A DNA stretch of 64,000 nt from Epichloe hybrida (taxonomy: Eukaryota; Ascomycota; Sordariomycetes; Hypocreales; Clavicipitaceae), in contig JAFEKR010000021.1 in NCBI GenBank assembly GCA_019022495.1, positions 372,001-436,000 of the forward strand. Reading direction: 5' to 3'. Positions 22,718 to 36,617 of this stretch are shown piece by piece. The notes beneath the pieces are model-generated. The model saw only the letters and a program-made list of their open reading frames with translations. It was not told the DNA's origin and ran no database searches. Position numbers and translations under genes: made by a program. Position 1 is the stretch's first letter, and each line of letters starts with the position of its first letter.

Positions 22718-24619
22718 ATGCCGCGCAAGCAAAGCCTCGGCGAAACCACCTCGACTCGTCCGGACGAGGACATTGAGGCCAGCAAGGAGGTACCGTGGAT
22801 CGAGTCACCCGCGACTCGTGTCACCAATCCCCAACAGCGCGCCCAGGATCCGTACCACGAGCAGCTCGCGCAACGCGGCCCGGTTGACATTGACCCAGAG
22901 TTGAACGCGGCACTGGTCCGCAAACAAGATGGCAGAATCATCCCCCTGGCCGCCGGCATCTACCTCCTCTGCTACCTGGACCGTTCCAACATTGGAAATG
23001 CCAAGGTGCTGAACGCGGCGGCTCACCATGACCTTCTCTCGGAGACCCGCATGACCAACTACCAGTACACGGTCGCGCTGATGGTATTCCTCATCGCCTA
23101 CGCCCTCTTCGAAGTGCCCTCGAATTATTTCCTCAAGACCGTGAGGCCCAGCCGATGGATCGCGTTCCTGATGCTGGCCTGGGGCTCTCTCACCATGGGC
23201 CTGGCCGGCACCAAAAGTTATGCTTCCGTCACGGCGGTACGGTTCCTGCTGGGCGTCTTTGAAGCCGGTGAGTTTCCACCCCCCCCCCATCCTTTTGAAT
23301 TTCCTTGTCAACCACGAGTTCATATCGGGAACCATGGCCCACGACCGTTTCGAGCTAACGTCTCCCAGGACTCTTCCCTGGCCTCGTCTACTATCTCACG
23401 TTCTGGTACCGGACCGAGGAGCGATCCGTCCGGGTGGCCGCCATCCTCGCATCGGCCATCCTCGCGGGTGCCTTTGGCGGAGCCATCGCGTACGGCGTGG
23501 GACACATGGACCAGACGCGGGGCCTGTCGGGCTGGCGATGGCTTTTCCTCCTCGAGGGTCTCCCATCCGTCATCTCGGCCCCTCTCGTCTGGCTCCTGCT
23601 GCCCGACTACCCGGAAACAGCCTCTTGGCTCTCGAGCGAGGAGAAGCATCTCGCGGCGAGCCGCCTGTCCGAGCAAGGCTCCCACGGCAACAGCACGTCT
23701 CTTACGTGGCGGGAAGCAAAGTCGACGCTTCTCGAGTGGCGTCTCTGGGCTCATTATTGCGTACAAGGCGAACCCAACCCTCCCCCCGCCAACCCCCCGG
23801 GTGCGTTGTCATGTCGTTCTGATTTGATCATTTGCCCCAGATCTACTTTGGCATCTCGGCCCCGTTCTCCAGCTTGTCTCTCTTCACTCCGTCCATCACT
23901 GCCGGTCTGGGAGTAGGTTTTCTCCCCCTTTTTTTTTTTTTTTTTCCGAAATTCCGTGGCTGACATGGCATTACCCCTCGTAATAGTTTGAAAACCTGAA
24001 AGCTCAGTTAATGACCGTCCCTCCCTACGCGGTAGCATATGTCGTCACGCTGCTCGTTTCCTGGTCCGCGGACCATCACAACGCGTGAGTTCCCCCTTAA
24101 AGATGCTCCCAAGAATGCGCCCAAGCAAACTGACTTGCAGCCCGTGAAAAAAAAGCCGAGCCCTGCACTCGGCTCTATTCTCCGCCATCGGAGCCGCGGG
24201 CTTCATCGCCAGCGCCGTGCTTCCCCCCCACCACTACGCCGTAGGCAACGTTCCCATTCATCCCCGGGGACCGCACCAACTTGGCTGATTTTTTTCCCGC
24301 GCAGCAACGCTACGGCTGTCTGATTGTGGCGGCCTCGGGCTCGTTTGCGTGCATCCCGCCCCTCCTCGGCTGGCTGTCGTCCAACCTGCGGAGCACGGCG
24401 GCCACGGGCCTGGCCATTGCGCTGAACGTCTCGATGGGCGCCCCCGGCCAGATCGTCGGCGTCTGGATCTACAGGGCGGACGAGGCGCGGGCGGGATTCC
24501 CCACGGGGCACTGGGTCAACGCCGGCCTCTTGCTGTTCGTGTGCGCCGGCTGCGTGCTGCTGCGCTCCTACTACGTCTGGAGGAACGAGGCGGCCGGGCT
24601 GGCCCTCTTCAAGTATTGA
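22718..24619 (+). CDS. MFS transporter, anion:cation symporter (Dal5/Tna1-like) family
   Basis: Six exons (22718-23267, 23369-23760, 23841-23912, 23987-24084, 24156-24240, 24305-24619) keep one frame and give 503 residues, the normal size for the family. The first transmembrane segment is followed by YLLCYLDRSNIGNAKV, the hallmark of fungal ACS-family permeases for allantoate, nicotinate, pantothenate and related organic anions. About twelve hydrophobic segments follow, including SGWRWLFLLEGLPSVI and HSALFSAIGAAGFIASAV. Intron 4 appears to end at an unusual acceptor just after an A-run (24155); the more canonical TTGCAG 15 bases upstream would break the frame. The start is the ATG at 22718, preceded by ACA and followed by a polar cytosolic N-terminus. 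The substrate cannot be read from sequence. Confidence 0.88.
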
Positions 24620-24850
24620 GCCAGACAGACAGACCGCACGTCATTCACTCACAAAAAGCTTCTGAATCGTCCGTGCAAAATTCTTCATCATGCATGGCTC
24701 AAAGTCGAAACTTGGCGGCGCCAAGTAAAAGCTCGGCCGAGACCACGTTGCTAAATATACCCATGTGTCCTGCATATTAACCCAGCCAATTCCATCCACT
24801 AGCAATCGCGACATTATTATTAATATTAACATTATTATTTAACTTGCGTG

Positions 24851-25746
24851 TCATGCCCCTATCATGCGACCTGGATTGAGAATGACCTGGACCTTGTTCT
24901 GTACAGCGTCGAAACGCATGTATTCGCAACTCTCGCTCTCCAGATGATTGATGACAGCCGCGAGAGTCGTAAACTCTTTTCCGCAGCGGCGGTTGGGGCA
25001 GTGGTAGAGCCTCTGCTGGTGAGTGGGGGAGCTGAGGTGCTGGTTGAGGGACGTGAGCCTGTCGAAGAGGCGCCCGCAAAGATAGCATACGTAGGCTTGA
25101 GCATGGGAACTCCATGCCTTTTCGGTTGCCTCGTGGCGGGTGTCGCCCGACCAGCCGAGCAGCTTCTTGGTTATGATGCCATTGGGATCCCGGCTCCTGA
25201 TGGCCTCGTAGAGCTTCTCGCGGCTCAGAGGTGCCTTGGGGCAGGCGCCACGTTCTAGATGATGAACCAGGCCCGTGGCCGTTCCGAAATCGTTTTTACA
25301 AAAGGGGCACCGGACGGACGTGCTGCGGTGAACTTTGCCGCGCAGATGCTATCATCGGATGTGTCAGTCAGTCAGTCAATATTGTCGACGGTAGCGAGAG
25401 AGGAGAGGCCATGTCTCACCTGGTTGATGTTGTTCCGGGTTTGGAAGTAGCGATCACAGGGGTCGCAGTAGAAGTGCTCCTCGACCTCGTGCTCGCGAAG
25501 ATCGTCCTCGTCGTAAAAGGCGTCGCCGCAGTCGTCACACTGGTGCTCTGGCCCATCGGATTCCGAGGATTCGGCCCAATGGTCCACGTCATTCATGTGC
25601 TGGTTGACCGCGTGCCGACTCCCGAAGTACCGGTCGCACGTCTCGCATTCAAAGTCGGGAGGGCGGTGGCCGGTGGCGTCCATGTGTTGCTGACGCGACC
25701 GCCAGCCAGCGGGAAATGTGCGCCAACAGGTTCCGCAGGTGGCCAT
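24851..25746 (-). CDS. Multi-finger C2H2 zinc-finger protein
   Basis: Two exons (25420-25746 and 24851-25348, intron of 71 bases GTGAGA/GATAG) give 274 residues. Seven zinc-binding units are visible: CGTCWRTF, CETCDRYF, CDDCGDAF, CDPCDRYF, CPFCKNDF, CYLCGRLF and a final one with the wider spacing CPNRRCGKEF. The splice joins NNINQ to HLRGKVH and completes finger four. The protein is almost entirely fingers, with an ILNPGRMIGA tail and no recognisable activation region. This uncharacterised family is common in Hypocreales and other Sordariomycetes; binding to RNA, dsRNA or DNA is not decidable. A copia element lies 328 bases upstream of its start codon. Confidence 0.85.
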
Positions 25747-26069
25747 GTTGCGTTGCGTACGGGTGCATGGGGGGGACCAAGACAAGAAAAGAGAGGGAGA
25801 CGGTGATGAGATCTCCAAAACATGCAGATGCTGCGGCACCCGCTAATATACTGAGTGTATGCAGAGAGCACGGATCACTCACTGGCTGGCGTGGCAGTTT
25901 GTGTCGCACCACCTGTTGCACGATTTGGGCACAGACCCTAGTTGACGGGACTCCACAAGGTGGACCCGTGTCCAAGGAGACCCTGCGATGAACCGCGATA
26001 ACAGGCGCGATGCGTGAATCTGTTACCCGGCAGCGGGTACATGTAATATGACCGATCGCGAGTGATAAT

Positions 26070-26074
26070 GCGCT
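26070..26074. repeat. 5-base target-site duplication (GCGCT), left copy
   Basis: GCGCT precedes the 5' LTR and is repeated directly after the 3' LTR at 31903-31907, as expected for copia integration. Confidence 0.85.
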
Positions 26075-26329
26075 TGTTGAGAATCACAGCCTCACATCGC
26101 AGCCTCAGGCATCACATCGTCAGATTCTTCGTTTGATGATGCATCTTCCCGCATCGCGTTTGTGATCGCGTTTACTATCGCAATTCATTGCAGGCTTCAC
26201 TTGAAGACCTTAATTCATTGCTTACAGATTTGAAGCTATAATAGCTTCCTTTTGCCTCGTTGAATTCCTAGATAGCAATTCCACATCATCTTCTCTTTTC
26301 ATCGCTCTTTGCCACCAAATCACTCCACA
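26075..26329 (+). repeat. 5' LTR of copia element 1
   Basis: 255 bases from TGTTGAGAATC to CACTCCACA. It differs from the 3' LTR at about four sites, all transitions. Confidence 0.92.
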
Positions 26330-26343
26330 GGTTATAAGCCCGG
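26330..26343 (+). promoter_or_regulatory. Primer-binding site, half initiator-tRNA type
   Basis: GGTTATAAGCCCGG immediately follows the LTR. It is complementary, with one G-to-A mismatch, to the anticodon arm (CCGGGCTCATAACC) of initiator tRNA-Met. Drosophila copia is known to prime from a cleaved initiator tRNA fragment in this way. Confidence 0.75.
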
Positions 26344-26479
26344 CGCTTATGATCGCGCCCTTTTCTTCATTTTTCCTTTTTATCTAACTGTCGCAGTCTT
26401 ATGTACAATTACACATCTTTTCCCGACATCTTGTCAAAGCAAATTGCTTAACTTGCGGGGCAGCACGAAGACCCTTTCC

Positions 26480-29400
26480 CTTACCCATAACCAACAACAA
26501 CAACGTAGGTTAACGATCAAATTGATCAGAATTCAGCTTACATACCAAAAAGTAAAACTCTTTTACACAACCGGGATTTAAACACACAACCTTTATTATG
26601 TTATCACTCTCTTGCAATTATAACAACTCTCTCACGACATCGTGAACTGCTAACTATCACGAATTTCTTAATACACACAAAAGTTTAACCCTTCCAGGCA
26701 GATCTTAGCGGACGGCAGGCCAGGACGTGACATTCCTTACGGAACCGCCTTAGGCACCCAAAACTAACGATCCAGATCTATTGCCATTTGGGTGTAATTA
26801 GTATTACAGGTACAGCAGTATAAGGTAAAGCAGGTAAAGCAGGTACAACAAACGCCTTCCAATTAGGCCAAGGTGAAACTTTAAAAGAGCATCCAAAAAC
26901 ACCCCTTACTCTTAACTTCACGTCTCTATGCGTTAGCGGCCACACAGCAATTTAATTATCAGAGAGCTGCCGCCACAACTCCCATCAGACCAAATCAACA
27001 ACAATCGGTATCAAATACGTACAGTAATAGGAGTACGCAAATTCTAATATATAACCCTACCCTTCAACATAAGCGGTACAGCAATTCCGGCCACTCCACC
27101 GGATCCAACAGAACTCAATAATATCACGAAAGCCTGGTACACAAGGACCACAGTTATTACACCGCTAAAAGGGGTAGAGAACTTCGAAGAATAGGAAATC
27201 TCAATTCAAATACAAGTTCGCATTATGCAACTTACAGCACATCTAACTAGCGAGATTCCTTGGTCCGAACAGACTGATAAGTATTATGCTATCCTCTCTT
27301 CTGTCATTTAGCAGAGCCTTTCTTCACGAGTTTAAAAGAACTTAACCTACGCTGGATAGACTGACACTAAGCCAGTCACTTAAATAATGGAATTGATCAA
27401 AAGTAATTGCGGCTTTAAGGCTAATTTGGCAATTATTGAGCTTTTGCAGCAATTCTCCCAATCAAAGAGGGCTGATTTTACTACAACAAGAGCTTGGCTA
27501 GACTGCCACCAGAACCTTTAGAATCACATTTACAAGATCAAGAAGATTCCTGACATTATTTAGGTATCACAGACGATCAAAGCAATTAAAGACTCAATAA
27601 CTGAAATCCACAACGCCTAGAAGATCAAAGGATTCTCTAAATCAGAACTCACAAAGGAAGATATGCTCCATTATTTAACATACGAAGCCAACAAGGTTCA
27701 GAAGGAGTCAAAGGTCAACTTCAGCACCCAGCAACAGCAACAGAAGAATAACAAGGATAACAATTCGAAATCCAAAGACAAAGGCCAGAAGAAGAGGAAC
27801 AAAACCTCTAAGGCTATAAAGCTAGATTGCGGTTATTCAATTTCCCCAGGAAGACTAATCCATTTAAAGGACAATTATTGGAAGCTTTATCTAGAAAAGA
27901 TACCTAAATCAATAAAGAAGAAAACTAACACAGCTGCAGCAGCCAAGACTACGGCTTCCCTAGACATTGTGAGCGCTGGAGGCAATCTTGCTCTTATGGC
28001 GATTAATCAGGACTATTCCTTTCAAACGCTATTAAATCGCCTCACCAAGGAGGACTATATCCTTAACACTAGATGCAACACACACACGTTCAATTCAACC
28101 AAATGGTTCACCTATTTGAACACTAACGTTAATGCTAAGCTAATAACAGCTAGCAACGGCAAGGAACTTATAGTCAAAGGAATTAGCAATGTGACAATCC
28201 CTGTTAGAGAAGGATATCTAGACCTTCCAAACGCTTAATACGCACTAAAGGCTAAAGTCAACATAATTTCACTAGGACTTCTTAAGCAAGGAGGAGTCGT
28301 CATAGATGGGTTCAAAGACCAATTAATCTCAATGTCTAATGGCTTAGTTATTAGAAAGTACAACTAGAAGTTAAATGTTTCTACACTAGTTGTACGAGAG
28401 GAGGAACCTCATTATAACTTTACAGCATTAACAAGCAAATCAGTCACCAAGCGAGTTAAATTTAGTCTTTTGCATAAGAGACTTAGTCACGCAGGGAAGG
28501 AACGAATCCTACTTATATGCAAAGAAGCAGGAATCTCTGTAGATCCTGCCTCTGTAATTAACTTCCATTACTCAGCTTACCTGTTATTAAAGGCCCCTCA
28601 AATAATTCATTAAGAGGAGTTAAATAACACTACGAATTTTCTTTCGCGCGTTTTCTAGGACTTTATTAAACACAAACCCAAAGGGTTTGGAGGGAAGAAG
28701 CACATATTGCATGTAATTAACGTTCACACACGCTTTCACTAGGTAATTCTGACGGTTGACAGATCCAGTGCAGTCAAAGCAATCCAAGCTTAGAAGACTG
28801 CTGTTAAGAACACAAGTAGCGGATTTACTATTAAATGCTTCCATACTGACAACGCAACGGAATTCCTTAGAGAGAAGTTCAAAGCCTATTGTCAGAAGGA
28901 AGGAATTATCCTTCGGACTGGCGCGCCATACGTTCCTGCCCATTAAGGCATTATTAAACGCGCTAGTCAAACTCTCATAGAGACAGCAAGAGCCTTAACA
29001 ATTAAAGCTAAATTACTAGAACTTCTATGGCTGTACGCTATGAAGCACGTAGCTAAAATCACTAATCTATTGCCTACTCACGGTAACAAGAACAATCAAT
29101 CTCCTTAATAAGCCTTGTTTGAAACCCTTAGACTCAATAACACGGCCTTAATTCGTAATTTGCGAACGTAGGGATGCATCGCGTACGTACAAATTCCTGA
29201 TAAACGGCGTGTTTAATCCTAGAAGATGGCACTAAGAGCTAAGAAGGGTTAACTTGTGGGCATAGATAGCCCTAAATATCATCTTTATAAGGTTTAGATC
29301 CCTAAAGATTAGAGGATTGTTTGTGTAAGGGATGTTTATTTTGATAAAAGAGACATGCCCGCTTGTACTAAATTTAAGGATAATGAAGTTATTTACATTA

Positions 29401-31560
29401 CGGATCTGATTAATCCCTCTTTTGCTAACAAGGGATAACGTATTATTAACATCCCACCTGTGGCACAAGAGAATCCTCATTTACACACGGAGAAGAAGAA
29501 GGTTTGTTTTGCGGAAAGCTAATTAAACACCTCGGAAATAGATAATAATTACCACTCTCTTAAGGAGGATAATGATTCTCCTTTACCAGAGAAACCACAG
29601 AGCTATCTCCTAATACCCTCTGAAAGCCCTCTATAACGAGAGGACCTTACAAGAGGCTAACAACAGCAAATTAAGGGCAAAGACGTAACGCTACTAAGGC
29701 GTTAACCTAGAGCCTTTCCGGATGAAGAAGCCGAAGATAACGACAACATCCTACGCCAATAGCTAGAATCCGAATCCGAAACCCTAAGACGATCGCTTCG
29801 ATCTAATACACGTTAAGATTATCTTAACATTATAACTTCTAGCAAGAAGAAGGCTCTTCCCTAAGGCTCCTGCCAATTAAACCTAGCAATTCGTTACTAT
29901 AATAACGACCTGTATGATAACGAAGTAGAGGAGATAACCACCTTGTACGCCTTTCTTATAATTAAAGCAGCTAGTGTAGCTAATATAAAGATTGAGATTC
30001 CGTCTAACTGGTTTAAGGCTAAAGCTATGAATAACTATCATAGCTTCTAGAGACCTGCAGAGAAAAAAGAACTCATTAAGATCTGCAAAAAGAACGGCTA
30101 GGACCTGGTATTTGCTCCTAAAGATGCTAAGATCTTTAATAGTCAATAGGTTTATACAGTTAAGCATCCAATTGATAAGGAACCATACGCAAAAGCAAGA
30201 TAGGTTGCAAGAGGAGACTAGAATCCAGAGGTATTTGATTATAAAGACCTCTACGTAGTAGTTACGCACTTAGTTTCCTTGCGAGTTTTCTGTACACTTA
30301 TCGTAATCCTTAATTACGATTAGTAATAATGTGACATTGTTAATGCCTTTCTTAACGCTAAAGCGCAAGGAGATATCTACATTAGATAACCTCACAGCCA
30401 CTCCAATAGCATAACTAGAGTCTGCAAGCTTAATAGAGCTCTCTATGGTCTACCTCCCTCTCCTCTTTAGTGGTTAGATAATATCACTAAGGAACTTAAA
30501 AAGCAGGGCTTCCGTTAATTATTAAGCGAACTCTGCATTTTTTAACGCGACAATGTTATCCTTCTTTTGTATGTAGATGACATGATCATCGCAGGAAAGA
30601 CCCTCGCGATCATTATAACTGTTATTAAAGAACTACAGAAACAGTACGAATTAAAGCACCTAGGAGACGTTAAACTATTCCTTAGCATTGAATTCATTCG
30701 CAATTGATCCAACCGAACGATGCTTTTGCATTAAAAGATCTACATACAGAGCATCATAAAGAAATTTAACATCAAGAACCTTAACACAACAAAGGTTCCT
30801 TAGCTTCTAAAGACTGTAATACTAGCTGACTGGAAGGAACTTGACATAGTCTACAACCTTTCGGATTAGGCAAAGCAAACAGGAAGCTTTAACTAGCTTT
30901 CTATATCCACGCAACCTAATATTACGTTTACGGTTAATTAACTTTATGGTGCGAATTCTACGCCAAAGCAGGTGCATATGGACCTTCAGAATCATCTTTG
31001 GCGATACCTTACAGGAGCAAATGATTTAGGAATTGTTCTTAGAGGATTAACTACTACAGACATTAAATCTATGCTTTAGGTAAAGGGCTATAGCGACGCT
31101 TCGCTTACTAATAATCTGGATACTAGAAGATCAACTGCTAGTCACATTGTGATGCTAGCCGGAGGATTAATTCTGTGGCAATCAAAGAAACAAACTCTAA
31201 TAGCTCTTAGCTTAACAGAGGCAGAATTCATTAACCTCACGCTAACTAGTCTCTCAATAGTATAGATCGCTAAGCTGCTTAACGACTTTAGGATTAAGTA
31301 ATTACAACCATTGCTTCTTTTCACAGATAGCTAGAATGCTAAAGCTAATGTGCTTAATAAGAAGCACAAAGGACGTACTTATTATATTAATCTACAGTAC
31401 AAATAGATTATACAGAAAGCCCGCGAAGGGGAATTTCGTCTTCAACAGATTAGCACAGAAGAAATGATTACTAACAGATTCACAAAGGGTCTGGAACGCA
31501 TCAAACACAACAATTTCGTCCGCTTTCTTCAGATAATAAAGGTAAAGGACTTTATAAAAG
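26480..31560 (+). pseudogene. Degenerate gag-pol of copia element 1
   Basis: The longest open part (27663-28238) covers the end of gag and the protease. The protease signature Asp-Thr-Gly reads Asn-Thr-Arg at 28065-28073. The integrase zinc region (HKRLSHAGKERI, about 28470) and HTDNATEF (about 28837-28860) follow; at the expected DX35E glutamate the codon now encodes Lys. The reverse transcriptase keeps YVDD (30570-30581), and RNase H is visible around 31085-31250 (YSDASLTNN, TEAEFINLTL). Frame is retained over long distances, so damage is by base substitution rather than indels. Confidence 0.85.
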
Positions 31561-31647
31561 GAGATTCTTTGGAGGACTTGTAGATAGCCTTATTTTCTTT
31601 TTTCCTTTCTTCCTTTTATTATTAGCTAGATGTGTTGCTAGGGGCGG

Positions 31648-31902
31648 TGTTAAGAATCACAGCCTCACATCGCAGCCTCAGGCATCACATCATCAGATTC
31701 TTTGTTTGATGATGCATCTTCCCGCATCGCGTTTGTGATCGCGTTTGCTATCGCAATTCATTGCAGGCTTCACTTGAAGACCTTAATTCATTGCTTACAG
31801 ATTTGAAGCTATAATAGCTTCCTTTTGCCTCGTTGAATTCCTAGATAGCAATTCCACATCATCTTCTCTTTTCATCGCTCTTTGCCACCAAATCACTCCA
31901 CA
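31648..31902 (+). repeat. 3' LTR of copia element 1
   Basis: 255 bases, the same length as the 5' LTR, followed by the right GCGCT target duplication. Confidence 0.92.
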
Positions 31903-33996
31903 GCGCTTATGACCGTATCAGGGAAGCTGAAATGCACCTCGCAAGAATGTACCATCTCAGTAAGAGAAGCATACGAGGTTTACTACGACTGCTCTCTCTA
32001 AAAAAGAGGAGCTTTGAACCTTCTAATTGTATAATAGAAATCAGCTATATATTTCAATCCCTTTTTTCTACCTTTAACAAACGAAAGAGGGGGTCATGAC
32101 CACTCTTGTCATCCCCTCTTCGTTTGACCACGCAGCTTCCCGCATCGTTGATGAAAATATGTGACGATCTTGTGTCTCGCGTGCCTTCATTCACAGAGAG
32201 CAATTGTAGAGTCGGGTATTGATGCGTCGTAAAAGCACCTACCACGAGTCATTGTTCCATCCGCTGCAATCCGCCATATGCGATCGACCTGCCTAGAAGC
32301 ATTCATTGCATCCGGTGAGCATGCGCATAAGCCTGATGGTCCGCAGATTCATTCCTAAGCAATCGACCCATGCCATGTGATGACGTGTGCTGGACATCGA
32401 AGCCTTGAATTCTTGGCCATCACTTTTCCCTTGCTGCTGTATCCTGTATCGCGTTTGTCATCGTAATACGTCCTATGCTTTGTTTGTTAATGTGTTCCAA
32501 GACCTTGCTTTGGTTGTGAAACCAGAGACGAACAAGGTATAGCGCCATTGGTCGTTCAATCAGGGTCATGTCATGTCTGCGTTTTGAAACTCTTGATACC
32601 TGGCATTCTCGACCAAGATTTTCAGCAATTCCACACTGAAAAAAATTCATCCTCCGTCCTAGCAGCCGGCCTACGAATTTGGGGGTTTCCGGTTCCTCCC
32701 GGTTCCCAGTTCCCAGCTCTTAAATCTCAGGGTTAGGGTTATCTCGCGTGTTCCACGGCGCAATTAGCAGACTTGTCGGCTCTGAAGCGGGAAGAAGGAA
32801 CCATGCCTGGCGATTCAGGCAACTCTCGTGGCGGCACGGGACTTTTTCTCGGTACCGGGGCCGGGACGCATTATCAAGTGGTGCCAGCTATCGCGCATGA
32901 TTTGGGTGACATTTTGTTTCATGCACATGCGAATTGGGGAGATGTCTTCGTGCATCTGCCAGTGCCATCTCCGGTATATATATATATGTCCGATGATGGG
33001 GGGTTCTCTCGGCAGTACGTCGTCACGGCTTACTGTCGGCCATGTTCCGAGTCTAGGACGGCCTTGTGCACGGATGTGTACGATTGAATGCCATCACCTG
33101 GTGGCTCCGTGGCCTTGTTCTTCAGATGGCCGTGAATTAGTCCTTCTCACCCGACTCAAAAGCCGGCGGTGACCACAGCAGAGCCTCTCGATCAGTTGGG
33201 TAACGGGTTGCTGTTGGGAATCGGGGAGTCGCGTCTCCGTCGACGACGCATCAAGTAAGCAACTGCAGCCATGGTGGTACACCACGTTTCCTAATCCCTT
33301 CCCGTCGACATGTCAATAACGGTTGGGGGGGGAAGGGGCTACGAAAACGAATCAATGGTGCGGCTACCGCTGACCGTGATCTGCGAGCCACATGCCAAAT
33401 CGTGGGCGGCTGCGGCCCCCGTGCGACGCCCATGATCAAAGTCTCACATTGGCATCGGCATCTCATCTTGTGCGTAACGTGACGCCCGGATGACACCGAT
33501 CATGACAGAACACCTTCTTGTCGAAACCTTCCTCTTTCGGCGAATCTGCCCGGGAGCTGCCAGCCTTGGTGCCCTATCATCCGCCCGCGGAGTATTGTTT
33601 TTTGATTCCCGGTTGGTGTTACCGACATGGCAGGACACTGCTTATGCTGGACCAGGATAGCAAATGTCATCTTTCAGACAGAATCCCGCATGATTCGACA
33701 AAAACGAACTGCAAGGTGCCGGAAGACGTCTTCATGTCGTGAGGGTTCGACCCATCCGCCACGCCAAACAGGGTCGTTTCCGCAAATAACCGTCACACCA
33801 AGTTAGCATACCTCGCCTGGTTGGAAGGCAGGTCATGGCAAAAGCGCAGTAAGCATGGTGATGATGCCTCTTGATCCGAACTTGTAGATATAAAAAGGGG
33901 TATACAGCGCTTCCCTGGGAAACCTTAAACACTCTTTGGTTCCCAAGCTTCAAGTATCAGTAGTAAATACTAGTATCCTGACGGGAGCCGGCCACG
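31903..33996. other. Intergenic region upstream of the subtilisin gene
   Basis: About 2.1 kb with no supported gene. ORFs of about 100 codons at 32773-33172 have no recognisable domain and are probably chance. The last 110 bases form the subtilisin core promoter. Confidence 0.55.
33889..33896 (+). promoter_or_regulatory. TATA box of the subtilisin gene
   Basis: TATAAAAA lies about 108 bases upstream of the ATG at 33997, a usual distance for a TATA-driven ascomycete gene. Confidence 0.65.
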
Positions 33997-35392
<1,396 letters not shown>

Positions 35393-36448
35393 GCAGGGAT
35401 CTCTCCGCGCGGGGGCGGGGAGCGATTTGGGAGGCGATTTTTATGACGCAGCTGCCCTCGAATGTATGTATGGGTTCGACTTCTATGCATCGCGCGGCAT
35501 CACGACCATTGACATATGGAATTGATAACGGCTTACATTTTGTGCTGGACTGATACCGATCGTTTCCTCAATCGTGACATGAGTAATTGCAGATCGGCGA
35601 CTAAGCAGGCTAGCCTCCGAAAAAGGTCGTGCTTGAGATCTTGTACATTCGTCGTCGATCGGGGAGAAGATGGGGCTGGATGGGTCTATGACTGGAGTAA
35701 TATTCATTATTGCTATTTGGGCAGCATGTTGTAAAAGGAAGAGGTTGCATACTATGCTGCTTGGAGTTGTTGTGAGTTTGGTGGCGCCTTGTAGCTTCTT
35801 TGGGGCTAGGGCTGATTATTTTTGAATACGCCACATTGGCAGCAGCCAGGTCACGAAGGTCACGAAAAGGCTAGCGAACCAATCAAGACAAGGGGCGTTA
35901 AAAAGGGGTACTTGTATTTACGTGATAACTTCACTATATTACAAGTGCTGCTCATCTCCAGAGATACAGAAAGGTATCGAGGAGTGGGTGGTCCCGCGGC
36001 CTGCTGTCTCAACACTGGAAAAGGAATAGTAGTAAGGCTATCAATACTTATAGCTTTAATTGACTATTAGTAAGCTGTAGTAGTAGGGTGTCAGGTGCGC
36101 GGGCTAGCATTGATAGATCTTTTAGTCTAATGGCTTACCTAGCACACCTTCCAGGTTCTGACATGGGGGTATATTCGTATTTATTGCTTAAAGCTATAGC
36201 TATGGTAAGTAATATGATACCCTACCTAGCTAATACGAATAGCAATACTCTCAAAATATTGAATATAATTAAACATTAGCCACACAAAAGTTAGGTATGT
36301 GGACCGTTACTCCGAATTAGGACTAACGCGGTATGCGCATCTAGTGACCGCCTACCATTCGCGAAAAATACCCGGATCCGGGCTTAGTCTATATATTGGC
36401 TTAGCTTTCTGCAAACCTTGTCCTAGAATGTCATGACGATTGTGATTC

Positions 36449-36492
36449 CCCGGCTGACGCCCGGCTGACGCCCGGCTGACGCCAGGCTGACG
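36449..36492 (+). promoter_or_regulatory. Four 11-base direct repeats with TGACG cores upstream of TATA
   Basis: CCCGGCTGACG occurs three times and CCAGGCTGACG once, head to tail with an 11-base period. Each unit has a TGACG half-site of the CRE/ATF type. The array ends 12 bases before the TATA box of the exo-glucanase gene. Confidence 0.5.
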
Positions 36493-36504
36493 GGGCCCAG
36501 ATTC

Positions 36505-36512
36505 TATAAAAA
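36505..36512 (+). promoter_or_regulatory. TATA box of the exo-glucanase gene
   Basis: TATAAAAA lies 106 bases before the ATG at 36618. Confidence 0.65.
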
Positions 36513-36617
36513 GGCCGTTCGGTAAGCGCCAACTGTGAACAGGTGAACAACACCCTCGTCGCGCCTCATCCTCTCCTCTACATCTCCTCGAGAGCGCTCA
36601 GCAGACAAGAAGACAAG

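Larger units (their letters stand above)
26075..31902 (+). mobile_element. Ty1/copia LTR retrotransposon, complete but RIP-inactivated
   Basis: A 5,828-base element with 255-base LTRs, a primer-binding site directly after the 5' LTR, a purine tract AGGGGCGG before the 3' LTR and a GCGCT target duplication. Domain order is gag, protease, integrase, reverse transcriptase, RNase H, which defines Ty1/copia. Stops inside the internal region are overwhelmingly TAA or TAG at positions where Gln or Trp is expected, the product of C to T or G to A change. No autonomous protein can be made. Confidence 0.92.
35393..36617. other. Intergenic region with AT-rich relic and glucanase promoter
   Basis: 35840-36390 is AT-rich with TA-rich words and resembles RIP-eroded repeat DNA, but no terminal repeats or domains are visible. 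36449-36620 is the promoter and leader of the glucanase gene. Confidence 0.5.

Noticed and set aside
20973..24619. Secondary-metabolite cluster (bZIP, thioesterase, MFS)
   Set aside because: No polyketide synthase, NRPS, terpene cyclase or tailoring enzymes are present nearby, and the transporter is of the Dal5 type.
32728..32745. Telomere-like GGGTTAGGGTTA
   Set aside because: Only about one and a half TTAGGG units inside normal intergenic DNA; no array.
32773..33172. Two overlapping ORFs of 104 and 114 codons upstream of the subtilisin
   Set aside because: No domain, signal or splice support; composition does not favour one frame.
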